Positions 26,490 to 39,213 of a stretch of DNA of 64,000 nucleotides are shown piece by piece. Every line of letters starts with the position of its first letter. The stretch's first letter is position 1. This stretch comes from Gonatopus flavifemur (Eukaryota > Arthropoda > Insecta > Hymenoptera > Dryinidae). The notes beneath the pieces are model-generated. The model saw nothing but the letters and a program-made list of their open reading frames with translations, did not search any database and was not told the origin of the DNA. A program made the position numbers and the translations under genes. The stretch lies in contig JAFFJZ010000012.1 of assembly GCA_018340375.1 (NCBI GenBank), positions 2,046,001 to 2,110,000 of the forward strand, read 5' to 3'.

Positions 26490-26701
26490 GGCGATTCACC
26501 ACAAGCCAAGTTACTAGATCTCTCCCCCCAGTTTTCTCAGTAATCAATGAATAGAATCAATTTCAATGAGCAGGTGCATCTTCTTAGGCTATTGAAAACA
26601 ATGCAGCCACTCATTATTTTTCATTTTATGTGTTCGTTTCTGAGAAAACTGGGGGGAGAAGTTTGGAATCTAGTAACTTTTGCAGGGAGTAATGAATCCC
26701 T
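26490..26701 (+). mobile_element. TTAA-flanked foldback element 2 (GGCGATTCACC subfamily, copy 1)
   Basis: Flanked by TTAA at 26486-26489 and 26702-26705. Arms are AGTTACTAGATCTCTCCCCCC with AGTTTTCTCAG, mirrored at the right end. Sister copies are 27276-27486 and 27681-28035. Confidence 0.82.
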
Positions 26702-26705
26702 TTAA

Positions 26706-27271
26706 GGATGTCCCCTGGTCGGTTTGTTCCCTAGAAAACTACTAGATCGTTTCAACCATTACACGTCATGAATATTCAATTAATTATATCGACCTTGAGA
26801 TAAAAAAATCCAGAATAAATCAGAGATGCCCGCTCTGGTCTCAAAATAATTGTACATGGATTATATTTGTTATAATATCAAAAAAACTGAATGGAGGTTT
26901 CTTATTGACTGATAACAAAATTTCGTTCTAATTATTTATGACGAATTAGGCTAGCGTCCCATGGACGGAAAAAGTGACGGAAAGCGAATTGCGGCACCAA
27001 TAGATTTTCAGAATTTTTAGTGACTGTTGGATGAAACCAGATAAAACTAGGCATACTTGAAAAGTATTGGTACCGCAATTCGCTTCCCGTCACTTTTTCC
27101 GTCCATGGGACCCCAGCCTTAGTTGAACAACAAACAGACCAGACCCGGATTGTTTGATTGATTCTGAATCATTTGATCCAAAGTTTAATACAATTGATCG
27201 AATATTTTTGACGTAAAATGGTTGAAACGATCTAGTAGTTTTTTGGTGAAAAAATCGACCAGAGCACTCCC
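26706..27271. mobile_element. TTAA/TTAG-flanked foldback element 3, with a nested insertion
   Basis: Arms GGATGTCCCCTGGTCGG...CTAGATCGTTTCAACC pair with GGTTGAAACGATCTAG...CGACCAGAGCACTCCC. The left flank is TTAA, the right flank TTAG. Another foldback (26948-27121) sits in its middle. Confidence 0.75.
26948..27121. mobile_element. Nested foldback with CCCATGGACGGAAAAAGTGACGG arms
   Basis: The left arm CCATGGACGGAAAAAGTGAC is matched by GTCACTTTTTCCGTCCATGG on the right, and GCGAATTGCGG by CCGCAATTCGC. It lies within element 26706-27271. Its ends AGGCT and AGCCT resemble those of 27536-27667. Confidence 0.82.
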
Positions 27272-27275
27272 TTAG

Positions 27276-27486
27276 CGGCATTCACCACCTTCCCAAAAAG
27301 TTACTAGATTCCAAAATCGTCCCCCCAGTTTTCTCAGAAACGAACAAATAAAATGAAAAATAAAGAGTAGCTGCACTTTCTTGATATGCTAAGAAGATGC
27401 ACCTGCTCATTAAAATCGATTATATTCATCAATCGTTGAGAAAACTGGGGGGAGAGATCTAGTAACTTTGCCTCTGATGAATGCCC
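27276..27486 (-). mobile_element. GGCGATTCACC subfamily, copy 2
   Basis: Same arms as 26490-26701 (AGTTACTAGATTCC, CCCCCCAGTTTTCTCAGAAACG). Flanks are TTAG on the left and TTCA on the right, both one change from TTAA. Confidence 0.75.
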
Positions 27487-27535
27487 TTCAACTCCATTTA
27501 GATACTGAACCAGAGATGAATAGCAGAGATTGCTA

Positions 27536-27667
27536 AGGCTACTCTCCCATGTACCGGAATTTTTGGGAGATTTGCAGGGAATTCTAGTAAGTTACTATCC
27601 ACGAACCAATTGGGTCTGCGGATTCCGTTCCGTTCCCTAGAAATTCCGGTCCATGGCAGAGCAGCCT
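27536..27667. mobile_element. Short foldback with GGCTACTCTCCCATG end
   Basis: AAGGCTACTCTCCCATGTACC pairs with GGTCCATGGCAGAGCAGCCT, and CGGAATTT with AAATTCCG. About 132 bp, non-coding. Confidence 0.7.
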
Positions 27668-27680
27668 AACGCAATGTTAA

Positions 27681-28035
27681 GGGGATTCATTACTCCCTGC
27701 CAAAGTTACTAGATTCCAAATTTCTCCCCCCCAGTTTTCTCAGAAACGAACATATGAAATGAAAAATAATGAGTAGCTGCATTTTTTTCAATAGCCTAAG
27801 GCCGGAGACTCGTGCTGGCGACTGTCGCGCACGACATAATTGGAAGAAAAAAGAGGAAAGATATTTGCAACTCGGATCTCTTTTTTCTTCTAATGATGTC
27901 GCGCGCGACAGTCGCTAGCATGAGTACCCGGGGTAAGAAGATGCACCTGCTCATTAGAATTGATTCTATTCATTGATTACTGTGAAAACTGGGGGGGTGG
28001 GGGAGATCTAGTAACTTGGCTTATGGCGAATCACC
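27681..28035 (-). mobile_element. GGCGATTCACC subfamily, copy 3, split by another element
   Basis: TTAA at 27677-27680 and 28036-28039 flank GGGGATTCATTACTCCC and GGCGAATCACC. It is inverted relative to copy 1. Element 27799-27936 interrupts it; removing that insertion restores the copy-1 sequence CAATAGCCTAAGAAGATGC. Confidence 0.82.
27799..27936. mobile_element. Nested foldback with GGCCGGAGACTCGTGC end
   Basis: GACTCGTGCTGGCGACTGTC is mirrored by GACAGTCGCTAGCATGAGT. Inner arms AAGAAAAAAGAG and CTCTTTTTTCTT also pair. TAAG appears on both sides, consistent with a 4-bp target duplication when compared with the uninterrupted copy at 26490-26701. Confidence 0.8.
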
Positions 28036-28147
28036 TTAAAATCATGGTCCGTATTACGTTTTGTTCTTTTGAAGAAAAATGGTTGGTTGAATTTTTCTTC
28101 CAAGTCAACCAGCATGAAGAGATAAACGGAAAACGTGATACTAGGTT

Positions 28148-28277
28148 CGTTCGTTCTACGTGCCCTGAGTTGCTCCAACTTGTACTAAACCAATCATTTC
28201 GTTGCTTAAAGTGGAAGTAGCGAATCCAAAATACTTGGAGCGAGTTGGGGTAACTTGGGACATCGGTAAACGAACTT
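28148..28277 (-). mobile_element. Small MITE with AGTTCGTTTACC ends, copy 2
   Basis: Inverted copy of 25042-25172, about 88% identical by eye, including the CCCAAGTTACCCCAACTCGC word in reverse complement. Confidence 0.7.
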
Positions 28278-28906
28278 AGCTACTGTCAATCAGAAACTGG
28301 ACTATGGTTTTCATATCTCGTTAGCAATCGCTTCAACTCATCTCTGACTGAACCGAGTCGGTGGGGTTGGCCCTTGATGAGTTAAGGAATTGAAAAAATC
28401 GGCCAATGATACACGATAATCCAATGGAATCAGCCACTTAAAACTCTTCAATTCTAGAATTCCTGAACTCATTAAAAGTACCCCTCACCAAATTGAATTG
28501 ACGAACTGTGATTCCTTTGGACCAATCAAAATCCTGTATCGTACAGTAAATAAAGACGAGGACTATTTTGAAAAAAATGTCCACGTGCAGTTGTTTATTT
28601 GACAGAAAAATTAAATATTTCTGATGAATTTTTAATGTCCACGTGTATGTGAAATATTTTTTCTCATCAAATTTCAATGAAAATCGCTGCAATATTATAA
28701 TGCCTTACTCGATCACTGAAATTTATTCAAGATCCTGAATAAAAACAGGTATTCTAATACTTATAAGGTTATGTATCTTCTCTATTATAAATTACTTTTA
28801 TTCCATGTATAAATTGTGATATTCCCTGTTTTTCAGAATAAGAGAATCACCTAAGAACATTTGAGTTGTTCGAAAATTTTTAAATCAATATCTCCTCATC
28901 GACTCA
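28278..28906. other. Intergenic DNA upstream of URB1
   Basis: No gene is supported. TTTTCAG at 28831-28837 could be the acceptor of a 5' UTR intron, because an in-frame TAA follows it before the URB1 start codon. No clear core promoter is seen. Confidence 0.4.
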
Positions 28907-31900
28907 ATGAAACTTGTAGAAATTGATCACAATACTTTGAATATGTCGAATTCAGGGGATATTAAAATCAATGAGAAGATGAAGAAGAAAAAAAAGAAAA
29001 AGAAGGATGAGATATCTATTGCTCCTGATGATAATTTGAATGAAAAAGTAGTGCATAAGAATGGAATATCGTTGCAAGGTATAACATTTTTGACATTTCT
29101 ATTATTATATCTAATTTTACTTTATCACGAATGTCTGTTTATTTATACAGAAGAGGAGGATGCAATAAAAACCAACAAGAATAATCTCAAACGTAAAAAT
29201 TCACAGAATGAAAATCTAAAAAGCAATAAGAAGAAACGGAAAATTGAGTCTTCTCAAGGTATAGAATTCTGAAATTTTCTGCAAATCGTGATTCATTATA
29301 TGATGAACATGTTTCCACAGTGGTAATCAATGAAGACTACAAGGATGACAATGGAACAGAACGTTTAGAGGAACAAGTAGTAGGAAATGCACAAGATTTG
29401 GATGGAAAATTATTAAGAAAGCGTTTCATGTCTAAAAATCCTTGGGATGTCCTCAAAAAATTTGTATCTGCTGCAAATGAGAAAGATTTAGCCAAAGAAT
29501 ATTTATTCGCCGGTGGAAGTGTATTGGAAGTATCAAAATTGTTACAAATTGATAAAAAAAATATTAATCAAGCGACTACCGTATTTTCGGCTATTACTAT
29601 TTTAATAATGAAGTAAGTTTCTTGTTTGGTATGCTAATTGTTTTCAATTCAATTGAATGAAACATTAATTCTTATACATATATTTTCAGAATTTTAGCAG
29701 AGTATCCACAGTATTACTCTTCGGCCGAAGAAGCTTGTCGTCACATAATCAATTCTCATTTGTCTTTGGTACATTCAATGTTATCCGTTAACAGTAACGC
29801 CAGACAGCGTAAAGTGATTTTAAAGTTTCTCGCCGCTGTAGCATCTCTTGGCAATTCCCTCCCACGTGAAATACTTACTCATTTCTCTTTGCAAAAGCAA
29901 GAACTAGAATTAATAATAAGACATACCAAACCAACCGATCCGCAAAGCGTCAGAACGTGTTACATACACTTCATTCTTGCCTTTTTAGTAGAAGGAAATG
30001 CAACGGTGATAAAAACTCTTTTAGATAAACATAGTTTACTTTCTAGTATTTTTCCTGATTTGATGTACGATTCTCAAGAAATAGTTCATCTGGTTTTGAA
30101 TTCAATAAAAACTTACGTACTCGAGAATCCAAGTATCAGTAAAACCATGAAATTACGTCTGTTTTCGATTAATGCTTTACGTAATGTCGTATCTCTTTAT
30201 GGTTGGAAAGGCCCGAAAAATTGGCCCAAGTCTAAAAGTTCTGTATGTACGGATAGTATAGAATTTTTAGAAGAAAAAGAGGTATTGTAATTGAGTATAT
30301 TTACAGGAATTTGAAATTTGTGGACAAATAATCTATCAGGTATCAAATTTGTAGATCACAACAAACATCGTACATGAATTCTTAATTACACTGTTAACAT
30401 CTCATCGTCATGGGATTATATTTCACGATCATACTCTCGGTACTTCTTCGACGAAACACAACGAATTGGTCCACGCTATATTACAGTGTTTAGAAAAACC
30501 TTGGGAACATGAAAAACCAGCGGATTTGATAGTTAAAATATTAATGGCTTGTCCAGATTTGATAAAATCTCAATTCTCTCAAGTAGAACCATTTTTAGAA
30601 CCAAGAGTGTCTCTTAAATGGATCGTACTTATGAAATTTGTCAAGAAAGTGAGTATATGAAATAATTCTCAGCTCTTAGTTACTTTATTTCAATCATCGT
30701 TGTTTGATTTCAGATAATCCAATCATTGAATCCAGAGGATTACTTGAAACCAAATTCTCCAACAAAGTTAAATTCTTTACAATTATCTACTGCGATTATA
30801 AATTTAACTTTATCTCCAAGTGTGATGAAGTACGGAATAAATGCATCTTTGAATCATGGTAATATCATCGTTAGACACGAAGGACTTGTACTCCTGAAAA
30901 CTATGCTTCATAAAATTAAAGATTTCGTATCCAAAGTTGAAATCTATTATAATAACAAAAACGAGTTTTCTAATTTTCATAAAATTATTACAAATTGTAT
31001 TTTAAAGGTGGGTAATTATTACAAAAAAAAAACCCACTGTATTCATTTTTAATTGCGCATTTTATTTTATTCCAATGTAGAATATTTCAAATGTGGAAAT
31101 CATGTTGAAAATTTGGCAGTCTGCGTTTAAAAATGATGATCAAGGAGAAGAAGAAACTGAAAATGCTTCATTGAAACCTACAGAACTGGCTCATTATGAA
31201 ATAATTTTAGATTTGCTACACTTATATACTGAGATTTGTCCTGAAATTCTGATAGATACAACTTTGAGTGTACAACCCAGTACTTTGTTACTTACGTTGA
31301 ATGCATTGACGATTCAAGATCCAGAATTGAATCATATAAAAATGAAAGCTATAAAATTTTTATTGATTTTGAATTATTCTGAGATATTGTCCCCTGAGAA
31401 GGTAATTTTGAACGATTTCGATTGTTTTATATTTTTGAAAGTGAATTGTATCGTTCAAAATGGGATTTTTGGTTTTTATAGAAAATGTTTAGTCAAACGC
31501 TGTCGTTTTTGATATCGTTATTGGACACAGATGAGACATCTCCCAATGCACAAGAAATTACACAACACGTGTATGTAAAGGATACAATTAGAATGCTGCT
31601 CGAGAAGCTTGCGGTATTCGAGGGATGCGAAGATCAAATCGATATTTGGATCAATGGATTTCATAATTTGAAAAACAAGCAAGAAAAGTTTGAAGTTGCG
31701 GATTGGTTTATTTCAATTCTAAAAACTGTGACAAAAAATATTGAAAAATATCTTAATATGATTATAAATGCGGAAGAGACACAGTTATGCGATGACACGC
31801 AAATTCTTTATGCCAACCGATTACAGGATATATTCGATGGTGAGGAAAAGAAGTGAAAAAGAAAGTGAATTCAAATTATTAAAATTTTTTTTTTTTTTCA

Positions 31901-34900
31901 GAACTAGTGAATGATGACCAGACATCTGTGAAAAATCAATGTTCTGGACGATCTTATATGCAATCATGCACTTCTCTAACTCCTCTGCTATGTTGCGCTG
32001 TCAATAAGATGTCCAAACTATCATCTCCTCCAGTCACGAATTATATGTCTTATGTAGTGATACATACGTTGCATTGTCAAGTACTGCCAGAGACTCTAAT
32101 ACACTTAATCACCATTGTTTCTAAACCAGAGTCGTTAAAAATTGAAAATTACTTGAAAAGTTGGTCAACCAACGAGCCAATTCATATAGAGAAACTGCAT
32201 ACGCAGAAAGAATGTTATAAATTGAGTAAAATATTATTGTCCGTGGATAAATCAGAACCAAAAATACAGGATAAAAGTACATTATCCAGTTATGAGTTGA
32301 GAATATCTCTTAGAATGGCTATATTTTATTTGACACAATTTCTACGTAAAGATATTTTAAATGATGTTCGAAATGAAACATGTAAAAGAGTCATATTATC
32401 CCTTATAACTTCAGAAAATGTGAAATACTTATTTACTCATCCGATACTTCTGCAATTCTTCTCACCTCTGAAGAGGAAAAATAATACTACAGAGAAATTC
32501 ATTACTGGAACAGTGCTGGATATTTGTACAGAAGTTAAAAAATCCATGAATTTAGATACAGAAAAATTGTTTCTTCCATTCACAAACAAACTGGTGGATC
32601 AATTAAAATCTATCGCCACAAAAAGTGATTTTAGGATGGAAAATATAGATTTTCTTACAATCAATTCGTTGATTGAAGTACTCGAACTGAATTCCAAAGA
32701 CACAGTGAATCTTTTGATAAAAATGATGAATTTGAATGAAAATTTATTTTCCATGGAAAGCAAATCAAGCTTATCACTTTATGGTATCATTGTTCCTACT
32801 TTGTTACAAATTTTATGTAAAACTAGTATCGAGGATAGAACAATTCTTGCTTCTTTGGATAAAAATTTCATCAAACAGTTATTCTCTCGTTTGATTTATT
32901 TGAAATCATGTAATTCATGTGATGAATTGAATATGAACAGATGGGAGATAAGTCTAAAAGAATTTTTATCTCATTTTCCATATGCTATCGCAGGAATCGA
33001 CAAAAGTGAGTTACATTTAATAAGATAATAAAATAGGAAAGCGTGAATACATTTGTACTAATACACATTTTTCATTTTCAGGTACTTTCGTATCGTATAT
33101 TGCAGTGGAAGAGAAGAATAAAAAGCTTATGAACTCCAAGTCTATAGACTTGATATCATTTTTGATCGAAAGAAATGCAAATTTTATCCCATCGTTTGTA
33201 AAATATGCAACAAAGCATGAAAATTTCTTATCCAATCATGACATTATTTTATCTATTCTGAGGAATAATTTGAAATGTCATCATACGAAATGGCAACAAG
33301 AGTTCTTAATGAAATTGAGAAAAGTTCACCAGAAGGAATTTATATCGTATTTTTTGGAACCACAGAATAAAAAACCGTGGATCGAACAGAATATCAGTGC
33401 TGTCATTTACTTAATTGAAAACACATTTGGTAAGATATCACGAGTACTAACGATAGTACAATGTTTTTTATATACTTTATTAATAATATTTCTTCATTTT
33501 TACTAGATTTAGCTGTCTGCGAAGAAATATGCACAAAAATTCTTTGTATAGGTGATAAATTGGAAACGATAACCACTGTTTATATCCAAGCACTAAACAG
33601 TTTACATCACAGATATCAGAATTTAATGTCTAACGATGAACCTTCGATGAATTTCGTTCAGATTCTACTTCACATAACCACATTTACATTGAAAAAAGAA
33701 GCTAAAAATGTTGAAAAATTAAATGTTTTGCTTGAATCGATGTCAAATAGGATACGTTATTTGAAACTCAATCACGAGAATTTCATCTTTGATACTCTGG
33801 AAAATAATCGATTATGGCCACAATTTGTGAGATTTTCTTTGAAATATGGTCTCAATCATAAATATAATACCGCATCACAGATATTGAAGATCTTAAATCA
33901 ATTGTGCGATATAGTCTTCGTAGATGAAAAACAAGAGGAGTCTGTGAAAACTCTATTCGAGATGACAACTTCTCATTCTGAGTTTATAAATATCATGCTT
34001 GGTTCTTCTGTCATAAAAAGTGAGTTTTGTTATTATTTTCATCTAATTATTAAAAATTCTTGAATATTTAATAATTTTTAGGAGATTTGGTTGAACTGTT
34101 ATGGATATTGATTAGAAAAAATAAATCCGTGATGACATCGTCTCAAATCCCACTTTATTTATCTGCATATAACGCAACTCTGAGTGAAGCAGATCAATTT
34201 ATTTTGATGGTAAGTGTGGTGTATATGTTTTAAATAAAAGCGATTGAGGGATTATTCTTCATCGTTACTAATTAATTTTAGATTCTACAATACTATGAAG
34301 ATCATGATGTGGAAATTATCGAGTATCGTCCATTTTTATGGGGTAGCGCAGCTACTAGTCATTACAGTGTAAAAGGTGAAACAGACACAGCTTTGTGGAG
34401 ACAACCTTCTACATCTCAGATTTTAAATTTGTTTGAGAAAAATGTGGTTGACAATACAGTTAGAAATTATCCTGTACATAGAACTATAAAGGTAAAATTC
34501 ATTTAGAATACTCAACACTTTTAGATCACATCAAGTATTGAAATTCAATTCTTATATCCTTCTACAGAGCAAAGAATTGTATAAATCAGAAACAGAGATG
34601 GTGTATGATCCAGCATTTTATTTACCCCTGTTGAATTCTTTATTATCTGAAAATAATGTAGTTTCGTGTCACAAAGTGATGCAAAGTGGAGCCATGGCAC
34701 TGGTGTTTTTATCATGCGGAAGTAGCGATAGTAACATTCGTATGATGGCACTCACCGTTATTTCAAGATTTTATTTTCATTTGGAGGCTTCAAAGTATGT
34801 ATTATTTATCATCGCTCAATCAGTGATCGAATGTTTAATTATTGAAAATCCTTACTTTCTTCTTTTCTACAGTTCAAAGGATAAATCTTTATGGATGAGA

Positions 34901-35911
34901 CTGATCGACTCTATACGACTTGGAATTCAATCCATGCAGATTCCCATGGAAGATTTACGTATTAGCAATATAGTATCAAATTTCTTATCCAAAACATCTT
35001 TCGTTACGACACAACCGTTGAACCCCCTTTATCAACCTTTATACACATTCTTTATGGCTAAACCTGCTTTAGATCTAAATACAATACCAGAACTCTTGAA
35101 ATTACTACACAGTTCCGAAGTGGAATATCATTCTCATAGATATTGGATTCTAGAAGTTATTCGTGACGGTACGAAGAGTGAAATGGATACAGAAATTGCT
35201 TTGAAGTCTCTTTTATTTAAAATTCTCATGGAGTTCCATACTTCGATTTTGTCGGATGACAAAACAAAGGTATTTGATTTGAATATGAAATGAAAATTAT
35301 GTAAATATTTTTTGTGGTTTATAAATCTATATCATTTGTTTCAGAAATTGATTTTGGAAATCATACACTCGGCTGGGAGGATTCCAAAAATGTGTGTTCT
35401 TTTAGTACGATGTTATGGTTTATTACCTTGGCTCAAAGAAACTATAATTCATTTTCGTGATACCAATTTCTTGGATTTAGAAATCATCAATATAATAACA
35501 AGTATCGTAAAAAAAGTAACAACCGCTCTGATTCAAACCAAAGATGAAAGTGTTTCGTACAGAATTATGTTATTGCAAATTCTCTTAAGTTTGAAACTTC
35601 ATCTATTCAAAGTACAAAATATGGAGTGCTTTGCGGATCATCTTCAGACATTAACTACGCTCTTCAGCCCTAAAATTCCAAACAATGTGATCGGAAAACA
35701 GGATGTACAAGATTATATAGATTTCTCTAAGAACTTTTTGGAGAATGTTAAGTTCTATCAAGATATGTTACAATATGGATGTAAATATGTTTTGAGAACA
35801 GATGAGGATGATTTGAAATTGAAGAAAGTTGTGGATGTTGATGCTATTGGATGTAGTTTGCATAATTTTATCTGGAATTGGACGATGTATAATAACATTG
35901 GTCTGGAGTAA
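28907..35911 (+). CDS. URB1: URB1 / Npa1, nucleolar pre-ribosomal-associated protein 1
   Basis: Sixteen exons join in frame to 1974 residues: 28907-29078, 29151-29258, 29321-29612, 29690-30281, 30355-30648, 30714-31007, 31081-31401, 31482-31839, 31902-33005, 33082-33429, 33507-34019, 34082-34209, 34282-34491, 34568-34794, 34873-35269 and 35345-35911. All introns are GT-AG and short. The N-terminus is Lys-rich (K26-K33 and a second patch in exon 2), fitting nucleolar targeting. Residues ~115-480 match the Npa1 N-terminal region (NARQRKVILKFLAAVASLG; VHEFLITLLTSHRHG). Residues ~1525-1780 match the URB1 C-terminal region (RPFLWGSAATSHYSV; VYDPAFYLPLLNSLL), with IIHSAGRIPKMCVLLVRCYG in the last exon. 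URB1 is a large alpha-solenoid needed for early 60S pre-rRNA processing. Human URB1 is somewhat longer (~2270). Start: first ATG; M13 is an alternative. The frame appears intact. Confidence 0.93.
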
Positions 35912-35987
35912 TAATAATAATTTGTATTTTTACAATTTTTATATCAAAAATGTCTGTTATTATTTGTTTTATAATTGTAAATAATAC

Positions 35988-35993
35988 AATAAA
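35988..35993 (+). promoter_or_regulatory. Poly(A) signal of URB1
   Basis: AATAAA 77 bases after the URB1 stop codon, following a T-rich 3' UTR. Confidence 0.65.
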
Positions 35994-36087
35994 CCGAATG
36001 TCGAAGATGAGAATGTTGAAATTTCTTATTCCTGACGCCCTGATGATGTCGAGATATCTTCACCATACTTCAAGTATTCATTCTTAA

Positions 36088-36290
36088 CGTGATACCAGCG
36101 CTATAATTTTTATGGGACAAACTAAAAAAAACTACATGCAATAATTCCAAATATCCCTCTGTACAGCACTTCTTCAGCAGTTCAAGAAATGCTGTACAGG
36201 GAGATATTTTGAATTAATGTACGTATTTTTATGTAGTTCGTCCCAAAAAAATTTTTAAAAGCCCAGCTGCTGGTATTCCCTTAAGGTCTT
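36088..36290. mobile_element. TTAA-flanked 203-bp foldback element, copy 1
   Basis: TTAA at 36084-36087 and 36291-36294. Arms GATACCAGC and GCTGGTATTCCC continue inward to AACTACATG/TGTAGTT and end in the central CTGTACAG words. It matches the 203-bp element at 48641-48843 in length, ends and centre. Confidence 0.8.
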
Positions 36291-36294
36291 AGGT

Positions 36295-36904
36295 ATTTTG
36301 CATAACTACGAAACTTTGTTTATTCTTCTCTCACATCAAATTTCATTATTTTCAAATAAGTTCAGAGAAAAAATCAGCTATATATTCTCATTTATAGTAC
36401 GACCCCTGAATGAGAAGGCTCACTCTTTCTTTCTGCAAGATGAAAACCGTTTGAATGAGAAAGAGGGTGAGCGTTAATTCTTATTAAAAGTTCGCACTAT
36501 ATATGCTTTGTTGATGTTTCAATTTCAATCAGTTTATTTAAACTCGCATACAGAATTTAAATGGGCGTAATTGGCGACAAGGCCTGAACCCTTGTTGATG
36601 TTTCTGTATATTTTACCCAACATAATCTTTGTTTACATTTTCGCGCGTGCTACAATACACTGACGTTATCAAATCTTTGGAACGCACAATAGCTGAAATT
36701 GTGTACTTTCAAAGTCAAACAAACATCAAAAAAACTCTCAGGTTTCTTTTTCGATTCAATTTTTGCATTACAATCTATTCTCTCACGCGTAATAACGAGA
36801 TACAAAAACTAAAATTTTCGGATTATCTTTTTCATTCCTGGTTTAATGACGGCTTGTAGTACTTCCGATATCCGCAGTTCGTTCGGTGGTTCACTTTGTA
36901 AGAA
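36295..36904. other. Intergenic DNA
   Basis: Nothing gene-like is supported. Frames of up to about 75 codons near 36629-36859 have no start context or homology that I recognise. Confidence 0.4.
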
Positions 36905-37588
36905 ATGTTTGTCGAATTTGAGTGTATTTTTTGTATTAAAAAATGTGAGTACAGTGAAATGTTAGTCAAAAGTGAATTAATAAGTAGTTTTATTCAAGTG
37001 TTTGCTCTCATCGGCAGTGTTTTTGAAAAAGACAAGTTGGCCGACAATGGTTCACAACGCGCGTCATTGATTGGGATTCCCGAAAACAAAAGAAAGGTTA
37101 GTGATTTTTTCATAAATTCTAAACATAATATGAACTATATTGTTGCATTATTTGGATTTGAAGCTCCTTTAACAAGCTGAATTGTGAAAATCATAAATAC
37201 GAAGCGGAAATTTGTGTTCAAAAGAATTTGGACTTCTACATTTTGATGCGTTGGAAGAATTTTTGCCATTGTTGTGAAAGAAAATGAATTTATGTGATTC
37301 TCCACAATGATTTATTTTCATCGAGAACAGAAACTCTTCTGTCGTTTGAAGTTTAATGTATCCGTAACAAGGAACAATTGCAGTATGAGATTAATTTTTC
37401 TTATTTTTGCATGTATTAATTAAATAATGTATATTGATATAATTGTTATTTCATTTTCATAAATTCTTAATGGATTTCAGAAACACCAAGTTGTAACATT
37501 TTCAATTCGAATCAATAGTTTGTATCGCCAAGTCTTTTTCCAAAATTTGAAGAAAAGTTGCAGATCTACGTTCATCGCAAGAGAATAG
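36905..37588 (+). CDS. Candidate two-exon gene, 99 aa, unknown
   Basis: ATG at 36905 opens a 64-codon frame that ends exactly at AAG|GTTAGT (donor after 37096). TTTCAG at 37475-37480 is followed by 35 in-phase codons and TAG at 37586-37588. The first exon starts MFVEFECIFCIKKCEY, with Cys residues spaced CxxC and CxxxxxC, and contains a hydrophobic stretch (SSFIQVFALIGSVF). I do not recognise the family. Size, phase agreement and splice signals give weak support; chance is a real alternative. Confidence 0.25.
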
Positions 37589-39213
37589 ACAGAAACATAA
37601 TTAGTTCTACCATGTGGCGGAAAGATTTAATCTGTGGATGGAAGCAAGGCATGTACACATCCAATGTATCTTGTTGTCCATAGTTATACACAGATCTTTG
37701 GATTTTATAAAATGAGTGAACAAAACCAACTCTTTCTGACTTTGTAATCAATGTACAGCAGAATTATGTCTATGAATGTTACCAGAGAGCATGAGCGTGC
37801 TAGGCAGGTCATGAAACTGAGGCCAACGAACGAGTGGTATTATTTTTGACGTGGGCTGTACTCTAGAGCTTTAATGGATTTTGAATCGATTATTGGACAG
37901 TTGAAAAAATAATACTTGTTGGTTACACGTCGTTCGCTATAGCTCCATCTCCATATCAACTAATACAAGAACAAGAGGCTTTAAAAAGTAGATAACGCTA
38001 AATTAAACGATCGCAATTATGGTGCTCGTGCTATTTTCAATTTACATTTGAATTCAGACCGCCCTATGTTAGTTGAGTTATGCGATGATGATAATTAAAT
38101 CAAGATCGAAGGAAGCCAGGTATGTACATCACTCTGGTTCAAAGTGGTTTTCATTACAGTTGAAACATCTTTCTAAGCGCATAATGTTGAAACTAGTGGC
38201 TGATTGCCAGTAGCCTGTAAGCTCTGATAAGATTTTATTTAAGCTTATTTTACATTGGAAATTAATTGAGTGCACTCAAGTGCTCTTGAGTGCCGAAGTC
38301 ATGACTTTCAACTGTATTTTTTGCTTCATTAAATAATTCATTCATAGAATTTTTATTACTAAAAGTAATATCAATTGTACGTTGATTTTTAAAACAATGA
38401 TAATATGAGCTTGATGAATGATGATGAAGAATTTAGTACAAGCAAAAAGATTCGAATTTAATCATCTGCAAAAGAACTTGAATTAGAAGCATGAAAAACG
38501 AATTTATAAAATTGTACTGTTGGGGAAAATGATTTCCAATTGCTAGATGGAGATGGGAACAAAAAACAATCGTCTTTTGTTTGTGTTGAAAAAAAGATGG
38601 AGTTGGATGAAGGTTTTTTTCGGATCTAAATTTATCCAAATTTTTAATTCGAATCTAAATTTAACAAGTTAATTATGTATCAATTTTGAAAACCATGATG
38701 GGATTTTGAAACTGAAAAAAATAAAGAGATGGAGGAGAAATTTATATCAAGAACATGAAATAAACTTGAAATAAAACAACCTATCGTGGTTGAATTATGA
38801 AAGGTAATCCTATCAAATATTCAATACTACAATAAGTATTTGAGCTGAAGCGTTCCTTGCCCTGTAGAAAATATGCCATTGATAGCAATTTTGCAAAGGG
38901 GTCACCTAATTTTTCAGTGGAGATGACCCAGTTTTGAAAGTTTTTACAAATCTTAGTTCCTTTGAAGCAGCAATTCAAACTTTTTATAAGATTTGACTTT
39001 GAGAGTCCATAAATAATTACAAGAATCTTAACATGAAATTTTACCAAATTATAACAAAAGAATCGGAATATTTTGGCATATTTTTCACAGTGATAAAAAC
39101 ACTCTTGCAAATCCTTTAATTCGTTTCAATATTCCATTACCAGAAAACACCTCTTTCCTTCACATTTAAGAGATTCACGCATTTCGAAATTGATTCGGAG
39201 AAAATTTAAAACA
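37589..39213. other. Non-coding, with coding-like fragments at 37900-38100
   Basis: Short phrases with protein-like composition occur in two frames at about 37911-37993 and 38002-38097 (YTSFAIAPSPYQLIQEQEAL; YGARAIFNLHLNSDRPMLVE), separated by stops and a frame change. They may be the remains of an old gene. I cannot name it. Bases 38110-39213 show nothing further. Confidence 0.3.

Noticed and set aside
28907..29078. Lys-run at URB1 start as an assembly slip
   Set aside because: The AAG/AAA mix is not a homopolymer, the frame continues correctly, and basic N-termini suit a nucleolar protein.
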